Below are positions 34,031-43,998 of a DNA stretch of 63,766 nt, piece by piece. The stretch spans positions 97,425-161,190 of the forward strand of contig PLAH01000184.1 of assembly GCA_003134045.1 (NCBI GenBank), read 5' to 3'. The notes below the pieces were generated by a model. It was not told the origin of the DNA. It ran no database searches and was given only the letters and a program-made list of their open reading frames with translations. The DNA is from Gammaproteobacteria bacterium. Lineage in GTDB: Bacteria; Pseudomonadota; Gammaproteobacteria; Steroidobacterales; Steroidobacteraceae. A program made the position numbers and the translations under genes. Every line of letters starts with the position of its first letter. Within the stretch, counting starts at the first letter, position 1.

Positions 34031-34540
34031 ATGGTGCCACCGGTGACCCGAATCAACGATCTCAAGATAACTCCCGCGCGGGAGGCGGACATCCCTCTCA
34101 TTCTGGCGCTAATCACCGAATTGGCCGATTTCGAGAAATTGCGCCACCAGGTCGTTGCGACCGAGGCCACGCTGCGGCAGGCTCTCTTTGGACCCCGCCC
34201 CGCCGCTGAAGCGGTGATCGCGTGGTTCGAGGGTGAGCCGGCCGGCTTTGCGCTGTTTTTCCATAATTTCTCGACTTTCATCGGCAGGCACGGGTTGTAT
34301 TTGGAGGACCTGTTCGTGCGTCCCGCCTTTCGCGGCCGCGCCATCGGCAAGTCGTTGCTGGTGCATTTGGCGCGACTTGCCCTCGAGCGTGGCTGCGGGC
34401 GATTCGAATGGGCCGTTCTCGACTGGAACGAGCCGGCGCGCGACTTCTACGAATCGCTCGGCGCCGAGGCCAAGTCGGCCTGGGTGAATTACCAGGTCGC
34501 GGGGGATGCGCTCGAGCGGCTGGCCGGCAGGGTGTTCTAG
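34031..34540 (+). CDS. GNAT family N-acetyltransferase
   Basis: 169 residues. ITPAREADIPLILALITELADFEKLRHQVVATEATL, GLYLEDLFVRPAFRGRAIGKSLLVHLARLALERGCGRFEWAVLDWNEPARDFYESLGA give the GNAT core; RGRAIGKSLL is the acetyl-CoA pyrophosphate-binding loop. The layout is that of the spermidine/spermine-like or thialysine acetyltransferase subgroup. ATG at 34031 chosen; GTG codons at 34034 and 34046 are alternatives. Convergent with gspB. Confidence 0.88.
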   Translation: MVPPVTRINDLKITPAREADIPLILALITELADFEKLRHQVVATEATLRQALFGPRPAAEAVIAWFEGEPAGFALFFHNFSTFIGRHGLYLEDLFVRPAFRGRAIGKSLLVHLARLALERGCGRFEWAVLDWNEPARDFYESLGAEAKSAWVNYQVAGDALERLAGRVF

Positions 34541-34566
34541 CAGCGCCGCGCTCGAGGCTCGCGCAG

Positions 34567-35319
34567 CTATTGCCGCGGCAACAGAAATCGCAATCCGTTG
34601 TAGTTCAGGATCACGCCGTCGCGCCTGATGCGTTCGATGGTCGGCCCTTCCTGAAGGGTCGCGCCCTCATGGTATTTGCGCATGTTGATGAACACGAATC
34701 GCTCGGCCGCCTTGGTGGCAAACACATGCACGTCGAGATGCAGATCGGGCAGCGCCTGCGCACCCAGGCTGATTTCATTGATCGACGGCAGGACTTCATC
34801 GTCGCCGGCCTTGTAATCGCCCTCGTTGAGCACCGGTCCGCCGGCCGCCGGTGCGCCAGTCGCCTCCTCTCGGCGGCGGATGGCATGGGCGCCGGAGCTG
34901 CCCACCACCGCCGGCTGCCGGAACACGGGAGACTGCGGAGCCCTCTGGGCGTCATCGGCCGCGGGCACGGGGATCTCCGGTGCATACTCCGGGGCCGCGT
35001 CGAGAGGGCTGAAATGCTTCTCCGCTGCGGCGACGCTCGGCGTATCGACTGCCGGCGCAGCGACGCCCGGCACATCCGCCACGGTGTGCGCTTTGAGCGG
35101 GTGTCCTTGTGCGGCCTGCCCCTGCGGCGGCGCCAGCCAGCCACGGGTCAGCACGAACAGCAACACGATCAGATTGATCCCGAGCAGTGCGCACAGAACG
35201 ATGGCCCATGTCGGCAGCCGAGCGCGCGGGCGGGCGATCCCGGACTCCACCAAGCCGGGCATGGCCTGGCGTTGGCGTTCGTGTTCGGACTTCTTGAGAG
35301 CATCGAGAATGAAGGACAT
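34567..35319 (-). CDS. gspB: Type II secretion assembly protein GspB
   Basis: 250 residues. Begins MSFILDALKKSEHERQRQAM, the conserved amphipathic start of GspB/ExeB; a single transmembrane helix (about 37-58) is followed by a proline/alanine-rich periplasmic linker and the T2SSB domain (LPDLHLDVHVFATKAAERFVFINMRKYHEGATL and ending LNYNGLRFLLPRQ). With GspA it helps place the secretin through peptidoglycan. It follows gspA by eight bases. No other gsp genes are in the window. Confidence 0.9.
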   Translation of the reverse strand: MSFILDALKKSEHERQRQAMPGLVESGIARPRARLPTWAIVLCALLGINLIVLLFVLTRGWLAPPQGQAAQGHPLKAHTVADVPGVAAPAVDTPSVAAAEKHFSPLDAAPEYAPEIPVPAADDAQRAPQSPVFRQPAVVGSSGAHAIRRREEATGAPAAGGPVLNEGDYKAGDDEVLPSINEISLGAQALPDLHLDVHVFATKAAERFVFINMRKYHEGATLQEGPTIERIRRDGVILNYNGLRFLLPRQ

Positions 35320-35327
35320 ACCGAATC

Positions 35328-36947
35328 CTAGCCGTGCGGCGCGGTCTGTTGTAGCAACGGTGAGCCAGGTTCGGCCAGGGCCGTATCGAGCATCACCTGG
35401 GTCTGCAGGCCCGCGATGCCGTCCACGTCCAGCCGATGTTCGCGCTGAAACTCCTGCACCGCGATGGCCAGCTCTTCATCGTAGACGTCGGCGCGCTCGG
35501 GATCCGGGGCGGCGCCTTGCAGCGCGTTCAGGCTGCGCCGCAGCCACCGGACTTCCTCACCGCGCATTCCCATCGAGAGCGCGCGCGCCCGCGACGTCTT
35601 GGGCTTCCATACCACCGTGAAGTCGCCGAACCAATCGCGCGACACTTCGTCGATGGCTATCCTCTGATTGTGTTCGCCCAAGTCCAGCGTGGCGAACCGG
35701 TCGTCCAGAGCGGACAGCACCACTCGATGCTTCTGTCCCTGATCGTCCGTGAGGGTCAGAATGGCGGGCCGGTTCAGCGCCCGCACCTGGGCCCAGGAGC
35801 CGCGCTGCTCGAGACAGGCGAGGCCGGCTTTTTGCGCCTGGCCGCAGGGATCGCGATCCTCGGTCATGGCCGTTCCCCACAGGGACAGAAGGCGTCGAAA
35901 GGCGGCGGCTTCGCCGGTCTTGCCGCTGTTAGCCGCCAATAGCGCGTTGATGGAAACCGGCGGCGGCGTGTCCGCCGCACGCGTGACCGGAACCGGATGA
36001 GCCGGCGGCGACGTGGCCGCGGCGCGCACGGTTGCCGTCCGCTGCTGGAACATGCGCCAGGCCACGGTCACAGAGGCGGCGAGTCCCACCGTGACCAGTC
36101 CGCCGATGATCCATCCCAGCCACAGCGGCGCAAAGCGCCGGCCGTACACCTCGCCGGCTGCGCGGCGCACCAAGGCGGCGGTGACCTTGCGGGTCTCCTG
36201 AGTGTAGGCGCCGAGCAATGCGCGATCGCAGCTGACGTTGATCACGCGCGGGATGCCGCCGGCCAGGCGGTGCACTTCGCGCAAGGCGCCGGTCGTGAAA
36301 ATCTCGCCGACGGCACCCGCGACGCGCAGACGATGGCGGACGTACCCCTGCGTTTCCTCGCGCGACAGCGGTTTGAGATGGTAGCGGCCGGTGATGCGCT
36401 GGGCGAGCTGCCGCAGATCGTTGCGATCCAGCAGTTCACGCAGTTCGGGCTGGCCGATCAGGATGATCTGCAGAAGCTTTTGGGTCGGCGTCTCGAGATT
36501 GGTGAGCAGGCGGACCTGCTCGAGCACCTCGGCCGACAGATTCTGGGCCTCGTCCACGATGACGATGATGCGCCGGCCTTCGGCATGCGCGGACAAGAGG
36601 CGGTGGTTCAGCGCGTCCACCATCTGTTTCACGCTGTCGCGATCCGCCGCCTCGATGGGCAGTCCCAGCTCCTCGCAGATCGTCAGCAGGAATTCGACCG
36701 GTGTGACGCGCGGGTTCAGGATCACGGCGACGTCGGCATGCTGCGGCACACGCGACAGCAAGGTCCGTACCACCGTGGTCTTGCCGGTGCCCACCTCCCC
36801 CGTCAATTGGATGAAGCCGCCCGACTCGTTGATGCCGTACAGCAGATGGGCCAACGCCTCGGCATGGCGCTCGCTCAGATAGAGGTAGCGCGGGTCCGGC
36901 GTGATTGCGAAGGGTTTTTCGCTGAGACCGAAAAAACTCGTGTACAT
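35328..36947 (-). CDS. gspA: AAA ATPase with peptidoglycan-binding domain (ExeA/GspA-like)
   Basis: 539 residues: an ATPase domain with Walker A GEVGTGKT at 50-57 and Walker B IIVIVDEAQNLS, a transmembrane helix near 275-297 (LWLGWIIGGLVTVGLAASVTV), a periplasmic domain, and a C-terminal peptidoglycan-binding_1 domain (about 455-530, MGMRGEEVRWLRRSLNAL ... FQREHRLDVDGIAGLQT). This is the ExeA architecture used to put the type II secretin through the cell wall. Adjacent to gspB and downstream of dinB by 19 bases. Confidence 0.9.
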   Translation of the reverse strand: MYTSFFGLSEKPFAITPDPRYLYLSERHAEALAHLLYGINESGGFIQLTGEVGTGKTTVVRTLLSRVPQHADVAVILNPRVTPVEFLLTICEELGLPIEAADRDSVKQMVDALNHRLLSAHAEGRRIIVIVDEAQNLSAEVLEQVRLLTNLETPTQKLLQIILIGQPELRELLDRNDLRQLAQRITGRYHLKPLSREETQGYVRHRLRVAGAVGEIFTTGALREVHRLAGGIPRVINVSCDRALLGAYTQETRKVTAALVRRAAGEVYGRRFAPLWLGWIIGGLVTVGLAASVTVAWRMFQQRTATVRAAATSPPAHPVPVTRAADTPPPVSINALLAANSGKTGEAAAFRRLLSLWGTAMTEDRDPCGQAQKAGLACLEQRGSWAQVRALNRPAILTLTDDQGQKHRVVLSALDDRFATLDLGEHNQRIAIDEVSRDWFGDFTVVWKPKTSRARALSMGMRGEEVRWLRRSLNALQGAAPDPERADVYDEELAIAVQEFQREHRLDVDGIAGLQTQVMLDTALAEPGSPLLQQTAPHG

Positions 36948-36966
36948 GGCCTAGGCTATCCAAAGC

Positions 36967-38247
36967 TCAGGGGTCGCGCGGATCGCTGCCGCCCGGCGCT
37001 CGCGGCAACAAACTGGCGCGGGTGAGCAGCCCGGATCCGAAGCGGCCGCGAATGCCGTCGACGGTCGCGTCGAGCACCGAATTCCTCTCGGGACCCTCGG
37101 CGAACAGGTCGGCTTGTTTCAGCATCTGCAAATCGCCGACCCCCACGCCGAGCAGCCGCACCGCCGCTTTGGGCTGGAACCGCGTCCATTCCTCGAACAG
37201 AATCTGCGCCATGCGCGATACCACGGCCGTGTCCTGGCTTGGCGGTTCCACCGCGCGTTGGCGCGTGTACGTGGTGAAATCGGCGCGCCGGATCTTGACG
37301 GTCACGAGGCCGGCCGCGAGCCGGTGGGCACGCAGCCGCGATGCCGTTCGGTCGGCGAGATGAACCAGCTGGCGCACGAGTTCCGCCCGGTCGCGCACGT
37401 CCACCGCGAACGTTTCCTCGGCGCTGATGGACTTCTCCTCGCGATCCGCCTCCACCGGCCGTTCGTCGATGCCCGACGCGCGATCGCGCATGGATTTGCC
37501 GTGCTTGCCGAACGCACGCCATAGAACGTCGTCGTTCGCACGCTGCAAGTCGCCGAACGTGTAGATGCCGGCCGCGTGCACCGCCGGCAGCGACTTGCGG
37601 CCCACGCCGAACAATTTTTGAACCGGCAAGTCGTCCAAGATGGCGTGGAGATTGTCGGGTCCGATGCGGCACAGGCCGTCCGGCTTGTTCAGATCCGAGG
37701 CGATTTTCGCGAGCAGCTTGTTGGGCGCGATGCCCACCGACGCCGTCAGCTGCGTGCGCTCGCGGATGCGGCGCCGGATCTCGGCGGCGATGGTCACGCC
37801 GTCGCCCAACAGCTGCAGGCTGGCGGTTACATCCAGGAACGCTTCGTCGAGCGACAGGCCTTCGACCAGGGGCGTGAACTGGTGGAAGATGGCGAAGACC
37901 TGCTCGGACGCTTCCTTGTAGCGCGCCATTCGTGGGTGCACGCAAATGGCTTGCGGACAAAGCCGCAGCGCCTCGGTCATGGGCATGGCGGAATGTACGC
38001 CGAAGCGGCGCACGGCGTAGCTCGCGGCGGCCACCACGCCGCGGCCGCCGGTACCGCCGACGATGAGCGGCTTGCCCTTCAGTTCGGGCCGATCCCGCTC
38101 CTCCACCGATGCGTAGAAGGCATCCATGTCGACATGCAGCACCGTTCGGGCATCGCCGCGCTGCGTATCGCTGCGCGCTGCGTCGCCGTGCGGGGCGTCG
38201 GCGTCACTGCGCACCGTCGCGTCAATCCACGGTAATGGTGAGTGCAC
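36967..38247 (-). CDS. dinB: DNA polymerase IV
   Basis: Y-family translesion polymerase. Motifs: LHVDMDAFYASVEERDRPELKG (catalytic Asp in DMDAF), GLSLDEAFLDVT (second acidic pair, SLDEAFLD), then helix-hairpin-helix and little-finger domains. 426 residues from a GTG at 38247; the first 35 residues precede the usual start of the family and are probably an extension or mis-start. The C-terminal end (DPRDP) lacks an obvious QLxLF beta-clamp motif at its extremity, though LLGVGVGDL is present. It sits between fadE and gspA in one run. Confidence 0.93.
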   Translation of the reverse strand: MHSPLPWIDATVRSDADAPHGDAARSDTQRGDARTVLHVDMDAFYASVEERDRPELKGKPLIVGGTGGRGVVAAASYAVRRFGVHSAMPMTEALRLCPQAICVHPRMARYKEASEQVFAIFHQFTPLVEGLSLDEAFLDVTASLQLLGDGVTIAAEIRRRIRERTQLTASVGIAPNKLLAKIASDLNKPDGLCRIGPDNLHAILDDLPVQKLFGVGRKSLPAVHAAGIYTFGDLQRANDDVLWRAFGKHGKSMRDRASGIDERPVEADREEKSISAEETFAVDVRDRAELVRQLVHLADRTASRLRAHRLAAGLVTVKIRRADFTTYTRQRAVEPPSQDTAVVSRMAQILFEEWTRFQPKAAVRLLGVGVGDLQMLKQADLFAEGPERNSVLDATVDGIRGRFGSGLLTRASLLPRAPGGSDPRDP

Positions 38248-38285
38248 GATTCATACGGATCTCCATGATTGCCAGCCGAGCGGTT

Positions 38286-40748
38286 CTATCTTACAGCGGC
38301 CATACCCAACTCGTGGGATGCGAAATCGTCGACTTGGACCAGGGCCAGCACCTTTGCATCGTAATCCCGCAGGTACGCGGCCTCCGTGGCGTCGATGATG
38401 CCGACTTGCAGGGCCTGCTCGATGCGTCCCGGCAGATCCAAGGCCGACACGCGGCCGGTTTTCACGCCCTCGACGCGAATCCGTTTGTCGAGCGCTTCGG
38501 CGCCTTCCGCCATGACGAGCGCCTGTTGCAGCAGGCCGAGCGCGTTGGAGGGCTCCAAGGTCTTGTATATGGCGCCGCTCAGCCGCTCGCGCGCCGCGGT
38601 GGGCTGGGTGATGAGTTCGGCGATTTCCCGGCCCAGCCGATCGCTGGGCGGAAAATACGTGAGCCCGCGCGGGAAAATGATCAGCCGCATGAAGGCCGCC
38701 AGGAACCGGTTGGGGAAGTTGCGCAGAAACAGATGCAGCTGTTCCTGCGCCTGGTACAGCAAACTGCGGCAGGCCCATTCGACCAGCGGCAGATCGGCTT
38801 CCTGCCGGCCTTGATTGTCGTGGTGCTTGAGCACCATGGACGCGAGATACATCGACGAGAGCACGTCCCCCAGCCGCGCCGACAGGTTCTCTTTCTTCTT
38901 CAGATACCCGCCGAGCGCCAGCATCGCGATGTCGGCGGCGAACGCGAACGAGGCGCTGTAGCGATTGATGTGCTGGAAATAGCGGGCTGTCGGGCCGCTC
39001 GGGACGCCGGTGAAGCGTGCCAGCGTGGCGCCCAGGATGAGCGAGCGCACCGCATTCGAGAGCGCGAAGCCAAAGTGGCCCATGAGCGCGCGGTCGAATT
39101 CGGCGACGCCCGCGTCGTGGTTTGGATTGCGCGCCGCATTCATTTCCTTCAGCACCCACGGATGGCAGCGCACCGCCCCCTGGCCGAAGATGATGAGGCT
39201 TCGAGTGAGAATGTTGGCCCCCTCGACGGTGATGGCCACGGGGACGATCTGGTAGTTGCGGCCCAGGTAATTCTTGGGCCCGAGGCAGATTCCCTTGCCG
39301 CCCTGCACGTCCATCGCGTCGTTGGCGATCATGCGGCCGAGTTCGGTGGCGTGGTACTTGAGCATGGCGGACGGCACCGACGGTTTCTCGCCGCCGTCGA
39401 TGGCGCCGGCCGTCACGGAGCGCGCGGCGTCGATGATGTAGGTGCGCGCCGCCATGCGCGCCAACACCTGCTCGATTCCCTCGAAATGGCCGATGGGCTG
39501 GTTGAACTGGCGCCGGATGCGCGCGTACGCGCCGGAGGCGTACACCGCCGCCTTGGCGGCGCCCGCGGTGTTCGACGGCAGCGAGATGCAGCGGCCCACC
39601 GACAGTTGCTCGACCAGCATGCGCCATCCCTGCCCGGCCATGGCGAACCCGCCGATGAGGGCGTCCATGGGAACGAACACCTCGTGTCCTTGGATGGGAC
39701 CGTTCTGAAAAGGGATGTTCAAGGGAAAGTGGCGGCGACCTATCGTCACCCCCGGAGTGTCCCGAGGTATGAGTGCACAAGTGATGCCTAAGTCGGTGCG
39801 CTCGCCCATGAGACGGTCGGGGTCGAACAGCCGGAACGCCAGGCCGATCACCGTGGCCACGGGAGCCAGCGTGATGTAACGCTTCGAGAAATTGAGCCTG
39901 ATGCCGAGCACTTCCGCGCCCTGCCACGAACCCCGGCAGACCACGCCCGTGTCCGGAATGGACGCAGCATCGGATCCCGCGCGCGGCCCGGTCAGTGCAA
40001 AACACGGCACGTCCTCGCCGCGCGCCAGGCGCGGCAGATAGTGATCCTTTTGTGCCTCGGTGCCGTAGTGCAGCAGCAGCTCGGCGGGCCCCAAGGAATT
40101 CGGCACCGCGATGGTGGATGAGGCCGTCGCCGAGCGAGACGCGATCTTGATGAGTACGCAGGAGTGCGCGTAGGCGGAAAATTCCAGACCGCCGTAGCGT
40201 TTGGGAATGATCATGGCGAAGAAGCCGCGGGATTTGATGTAGTCCCAGACCGCCGGCGGCATGTCGCCCCGCACGTGGGTGATGTCCCAATCGTCGAGCA
40301 TGGCACACAGGGTTTCGCACGGCCCGTCGAGGAAGGCCTGTTCTTCGGCGCTGAGTGTCGGCACCTTCGCCGACATCAGTTTTCGCCAATCGGGACCGCC
40401 GGTGAACAGTTCGCCGTCCCACCAGACCGTGCCGGCATCGAGGGCCTCGCGCTCGGTCGCCGACATCGCCGGCAGCAAGCGGCGGTACTTCTTGAGAAAC
40501 GGCCTCGTGAGGAGGCCCACGCGCAGCGGCCGCAGGTTGAGCAGAACCAGCAGTGCGAAGGGTGCGCAAACGAGGCCTTTCCACCAGGGCGGCGCCGCAC
40601 CGAAAAACCAGAACCCGAGCAGGGGCACGGCCAGCACCGCCGTTGCCGCCGCAAGGCTGGCGCGGCGGTAGGCCAGGATGAGAATCACCCCCAGGAACAA
40701 CCCACTCCAAGCGATGGCCGCGGCAACGCTCGGCAGCAGGGTATTCAT
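38286..40748 (-). CDS. fadE: Acyl-CoA dehydrogenase FadE
   Basis: First enzyme of fatty-acid beta-oxidation, of the long gammaproteobacterial FadE type: 820 residues with an N-terminal membrane segment (about 10-50), then a flavoprotein dehydrogenase core (FALTGPRAGSDAASIPDTG, ITLAPVATVIGLAFRLFDP, and the AMDVQGGKGICLGPKNYLGR stretch) and a DUF1974-like C-terminal domain. ATG at 40748; 14 bases after mdh, 38 before dinB. Confidence 0.95.
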   Translation of the reverse strand: MNTLLPSVAAAIAWSGLFLGVILILAYRRASLAAATAVLAVPLLGFWFFGAAPPWWKGLVCAPFALLVLLNLRPLRVGLLTRPFLKKYRRLLPAMSATEREALDAGTVWWDGELFTGGPDWRKLMSAKVPTLSAEEQAFLDGPCETLCAMLDDWDITHVRGDMPPAVWDYIKSRGFFAMIIPKRYGGLEFSAYAHSCVLIKIASRSATASSTIAVPNSLGPAELLLHYGTEAQKDHYLPRLARGEDVPCFALTGPRAGSDAASIPDTGVVCRGSWQGAEVLGIRLNFSKRYITLAPVATVIGLAFRLFDPDRLMGERTDLGITCALIPRDTPGVTIGRRHFPLNIPFQNGPIQGHEVFVPMDALIGGFAMAGQGWRMLVEQLSVGRCISLPSNTAGAAKAAVYASGAYARIRRQFNQPIGHFEGIEQVLARMAARTYIIDAARSVTAGAIDGGEKPSVPSAMLKYHATELGRMIANDAMDVQGGKGICLGPKNYLGRNYQIVPVAITVEGANILTRSLIIFGQGAVRCHPWVLKEMNAARNPNHDAGVAEFDRALMGHFGFALSNAVRSLILGATLARFTGVPSGPTARYFQHINRYSASFAFAADIAMLALGGYLKKKENLSARLGDVLSSMYLASMVLKHHDNQGRQEADLPLVEWACRSLLYQAQEQLHLFLRNFPNRFLAAFMRLIIFPRGLTYFPPSDRLGREIAELITQPTAARERLSGAIYKTLEPSNALGLLQQALVMAEGAEALDKRIRVEGVKTGRVSALDLPGRIEQALQVGIIDATEAAYLRDYDAKVLALVQVDDFASHELGMAAVR

Positions 40749-40762
40749 GGGGGGTTACGCAT

Positions 40763-41740
40763 TCAGATCAGGTCTTTGACACCATCGCGTTCTTCCAGCA
40801 GCTCGCGGTGGGTCGCCGACATTTTTTCACGGCTGAATTCGTTGATGTCGAGTCCTTGCACGATGCTGTATTCGCCGGCTTTGCACGTCACCGGGTAGGA
40901 GTAGATCACGCCTTCGGGAATGCCGTAGCTGCCGTCGGACGCAATGCCCATGCTCACCCAATCGCCGGCGGGCGTGCCCAGCATCCAGTCGTGAATGTGA
41001 TCCAACGCGGCCGACGCGGCCGACGCGGCCGATGAAGTGCCGCGCGCCTTGATGACGGCCGCGCCGCGCTGTTGCACGGTCGGGATGAAGCTCTCCTTGA
41101 ACCAGCTTTCCTCGACCTGGGAAAGCGCCGGCTTGCCGCCCACCGTCGCGTGATGCAAGTCGGGGTATTGGGTGGCCGAGTGGTTGCCCCAGATGATGAC
41201 TTTCTTGATGTCCGCCAGTCCCTTTCCGGTCTTCTCGGTCAACTGTGCCAGGCCGCGGTTGTGGTCGAGACGGGTCATCGCCGTGAAGCGCTTCGGCGAG
41301 AGCGACGGCGCATTGCGCTGAGCGATCAGTGAATTCGTATTGGCAGGATTGCCGACCACCAGTACGCGGACCTCGCGGCTCGCCACGGCGTCGAGCGCCT
41401 TGCCCTGAGCCGAGAAGATCTTGGCGTTCTCGAGCAGCAGGTCCTTGCGCTCCATGCCGGGACCGCGGGGTCTCGCGCCGACCAACATCGCGAATTCGCA
41501 GTCCTTGAACGCGATCGAGGCGTCGCTTCCGGCCGCGACCTTGTTGAGCGTCGGAAATGCGCAATCGTTCAACTCCATCACCACACCTTGCACGGCGGCG
41601 GCGGCGTTCTGAATCTCGAGCAAATTCAAGTTGACCGGCTGATCCGCGCCGAGCATCTGCCCGGAGGCGACGCGAAAGGCGAGCGCATAGCCGATATTTC
41701 CGGCGGCGCCCGTGATGGTGACAGTAACTGGCTTCTTCAT
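40763..41740 (-). CDS. mdh: Malate dehydrogenase
   Basis: Tricarboxylic-acid-cycle enzyme; 325 residues. ATG at 41740 with GGGAG upstream; the frame is open upstream but unsupported. NAD-binding [16 protein letters not shown], arginines of the mobile loop in [16 protein letters not shown], catalytic region [20 protein letters not shown] with the active-site histidine. It is of the longer mdh group (like that of Thermus/Burkholderia), not the E. coli type. Forms a minus-strand run with fadE. Confidence 0.95.
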   Translation of the reverse strand: MKKPVTVTITGAAGNIGYALAFRVASGQMLGADQPVNLNLLEIQNAAAAVQGVVMELNDCAFPTLNKVAAGSDASIAFKDCEFAMLVGARPRGPGMERKDLLLENAKIFSAQGKALDAVASREVRVLVVGNPANTNSLIAQRNAPSLSPKRFTAMTRLDHNRGLAQLTEKTGKGLADIKKVIIWGNHSATQYPDLHHATVGGKPALSQVEESWFKESFIPTVQQRGAAVIKARGTSSAASAASAALDHIHDWMLGTPAGDWVSMGIASDGSYGIPEGVIYSYPVTCKAGEYSIVQGLDINEFSREKMSATHRELLEERDGVKDLI

Positions 41741-41786
41741 ATCGGCTCCCAGCGCAAAAGCGTGGAATGGTAGCCCAATCCCGGTC

Positions 41787-43202
41787 CTATTGCCGCACGG
41801 GCAGCGGCGCCGCAGGTGCGCTCGGCATGGCCACGCCAAGCCACCGGGCCACGGTGGGCGCAATGCGGCCCATGTCGACGACGCCCAGATCGCGATGGCG
41901 GGCGACGCCGGTGCCCGCCGCGAAGAAGGCGGCCCGCATCTCGGGCGTATCCGGAGCAAAGCCGTGGCCGCCGTGACCGCTCAGCGGAACGACCAGCTCG
42001 CCGCTCGTGGCCGCGCCGGTGTAGAAGCCCGGTTGCATGACGACCAGAAACGAGGCGCCGGGAAATGTGCCGCGGCGATCCATCGCTTCGCGCTCGAGCA
42101 CGTCGGCAATCCCATTGTTCGGAGCGGCCGCCAGCCGGTGCAAGAGTTCTCGGACCCGCACGCGAGTGGGCTCGTCGCCGGGGTCGCGCAGCATGATGGC
42201 GGCCATGCCGCTCGCCAGCCACGGCGCGGCGGTCCAGGAGGTCACGACGCTTGCGTGGGTCTCCGGATCGACGCTCGACTCCATCAGCCCGGCCTGCAGG
42301 AAAGGTATGAAGAGATTGACCCGGTGGGTCAGGGCGATGAACCCGTGGTCCGAGACGATGACGGCGATCGCTGCGGGATCGTTCGCGCGCGCCGCGGCGG
42401 CCAGGCGCGCCAGCATGCCGTCGATGGCCTCGATATCCTGATTCGCCTCCGGACTGAAGGGGCCGTGCGAGTGCTCCTGATCGTCGAGCGAACTCAAATG
42501 AACCGTCATGAAGCGCGGCCGGTGCCGGGCGAGAATATCGATGGCGAAGCGGGTTTTCGTCTCGTCGGCCTCGCGGCTGGTATCGTTTCCCATGAGGTAG
42601 GGGCCCAGCGCTACCTGCATTCCCCGCAGCAGGCCCTCAGGCCGCGACAAGTCGGCGATGAGGTGGCGGTCCGACGGATTCAGGTCCGGCGTCGCGTGGA
42701 ATATTCGCCAATATTCGGGAATCAGAAAATCGACATCGGTGGCGCCTACGCTCGCCGGCCAGCCGACACTGGCGGTGGTGAGGCCTGCGCGGTGCGCGAT
42801 CTGCCACAGCGTCGGCACGCGGATCTGGTGGGCATACCAGAACCAGGCGTCCGCAAACTGATGCCGTGGATCGAACTCGAGGTTGTTGTAGATCCCATGC
42901 TCAGCCGGCGGCACGCCGGTCAGCAAGGTGGTGTGGCTGGGATAGGTATTCGTTGGCCACACCCCCTCGACGCCCTCGGCATAGCTGCCTTCGGCCATCA
43001 AGCTGCGCAGAAACGGCAGCTTCAGCCCATGGTCGTCGGCATGAGTGACGTACTCGGGCTTCATGCCATCGACCGAGATCATCAGCACCGACGCTGCGCC
43101 CGACAGGGTGGGCGCCACCGCCATGGCCAGCGTCACGGCGAACCCCAGAATTGTGGCGACCCTCGCAGCAAAGTGCTGCGCGCGACATATTAAGTCAAAC
43201 AA
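41787..43202 (-). CDS. Exported nucleotide pyrophosphatase/phosphodiesterase family protein
   Basis: A type I phosphodiesterase/nucleotide pyrophosphatase (ENPP) member of the alkaline-phosphatase superfamily. The catalytic start [18 protein letters not shown] carries a metal aspartate, [21 protein letters not shown] the catalytic threonine and following segment, and [11 protein letters not shown] and [11 protein letters not shown] further metal ligands. The start is uncertain: no ATG stands before the apparent signal peptide; the TTG at 43202 with GAGG upstream gives about 37 residues of leader ending SGA-A. Substrate unknown; such enzymes hydrolyse phosphodiesters of nucleotides or lipids in the periplasm. 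Confidence 0.8.
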   Translation of the reverse strand: MFDLICRAQHFAARVATILGFAVTLAMAVAPTLSGAASVLMISVDGMKPEYVTHADDHGLKLPFLRSLMAEGSYAEGVEGVWPTNTYPSHTTLLTGVPPAEHGIYNNLEFDPRHQFADAWFWYAHQIRVPTLWQIAHRAGLTTASVGWPASVGATDVDFLIPEYWRIFHATPDLNPSDRHLIADLSRPEGLLRGMQVALGPYLMGNDTSREADETKTRFAIDILARHRPRFMTVHLSSLDDQEHSHGPFSPEANQDIEAIDGMLARLAAAARANDPAAIAVIVSDHGFIALTHRVNLFIPFLQAGLMESSVDPETHASVVTSWTAAPWLASGMAAIMLRDPGDEPTRVRVRELLHRLAAAPNNGIADVLEREAMDRRGTFPGASFLVVMQPGFYTGAATSGELVVPLSGHGGHGFAPDTPEMRAAFFAAGTGVARHRDLGVVDMGRIAPTVARWLGVAMPSAPAAPLPVRQ

Positions 43203-43232
43203 AATGATTTTTGCCTCGTGCTTGATTGTATC

Positions 43233-43256
43233 AGTGTTGTATGTAACTATATCACT
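43233..43256. promoter_or_regulatory. Imperfect palindrome, candidate GntR/YtrA operator
   Basis: AGTG, 16 bases, CACT with additional symmetric positions (eight of twelve base pairs match), in the 110-base gap between the divergent phosphodiesterase gene and the operon at 43312. TTGATT at 43222-43227 could be a -35 element overlapping it on the left. YtrA-type regulators bind long AGTG/CACT-type dyads before their own operon, which fits the GntR gene 330 bases downstream. Site deduced from symmetry and place only. Confidence 0.45.
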
Positions 43257-43311
43257 AGGCCACCGAAAGGTCGGGGCCGCACGATCAACCGAACTGATTG
43301 AGGAGAAATCA

Positions 43312-43500
43312 ATGACTACCCAGCTTTCCACGAAACTCGCCGCCCTTGGAGTCGCCCTGATGGTGAATGGTCTCATGATCGGCGGCGTCGCCGTCTTGTT
43401 CAACGGCCACTTGCGTCAAACCCTGCCGGGGGCCTCGGTGGACGGCGCGGCACCGAGCGCCCCCGGCATTCCGGCGACCGTTGCACCGGCGACCATCTAA
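43312..43500 (+). CDS. Small membrane protein, 62 residues
   Basis: ATG at 43312 with AGGAG six bases upstream, a strong start. The product (MTTQLSTKLAALGVALMVNG, then a hydrophobic stretch to about residue 29, LMIGGVAVLFNGHL) has one transmembrane helix and a proline/alanine-rich tail that ends TVAPATI. No homologue recognised. It is the promoter-proximal gene of the regulator/ABC operon, 86 bases before the GntR gene, and may be a small partner or regulator of the transporter. Confidence 0.7.
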   Translation: MTTQLSTKLAALGVALMVNGLMIGGVAVLFNGHLRQTLPGASVDGAAPSAPGIPATVAPATI

Positions 43501-43586
43501 CGCCGGACCGGCGGCCGATGGACGCGACGCGTTCTGCTAGATTAGCGTTCTATATGCCTCATACAGGGGCCGGCCGCGAGTCGAGA

Positions 43587-43991
43587 ATGGACCCGAACTG
43601 GAACGACAACCAACCCATCTATCGCCAACTGCGCGATCGAATGGTCGCCCTGATACTCGAGGGCGCGCTGAAGGAGGGCGACCCGTTGCCCTCCGTTCGC
43701 GCAGTTGCGGCCGACTATCGGCTCAATCCGCTGACGGTTCTCAAAGGCTACCAGCAACTGGTCGATGAACGTCTGGTGGAAAAACGTCGCGGTCTCGGCA
43801 TGTTCGTGAGCGAGGGCGCCCAGCGGCTGTTGTTGAGCGGTGAGCGCGAGCGCTTCCTCAACGAGGAGTGGCCGCACATCCTCGCGGTCATCAATCGGCT
43901 CGGATTTTCCGCGCAGGAGTTGTTTGCGCAGACGCCCGCGCTGACTCATCCCGCTCCGCCGCCCCGCGGCGGCGATACAAAAGAAAACTGA
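43587..43991 (+). CDS. GntR family transcriptional regulator, YtrA subfamily
   Basis: 134 residues from ATG 43587 (MDPNWNDNQPIYRQLRDRM); the frame is open upstream, but homology starts here and GAG stands before it. A winged helix (GDPLPSVRAVAADYRLNPLTVLKGYQQLVDERLVEKRRGLGMFV) is followed by only about 45 residues, the short effector-less C-terminus that defines the YtrA subfamily, whose genes control adjacent ABC exporters. Seven bases from the ATPase gene. Confidence 0.9.
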   Translation: MDPNWNDNQPIYRQLRDRMVALILEGALKEGDPLPSVRAVAADYRLNPLTVLKGYQQLVDERLVEKRRGLGMFVSEGAQRLLLSGERERFLNEEWPHILAVINRLGFSAQELFAQTPALTHPAPPPRGGDTKEN

Positions 43992-43998
43992 GCTCCAC

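Noticed and set aside
41009..41037. Three tandem GGCCGACGC units inside mdh
   Set aside because: They encode the normal [13 protein letters not shown] segment of this malate dehydrogenase group; protein length is as expected, so no insertion.
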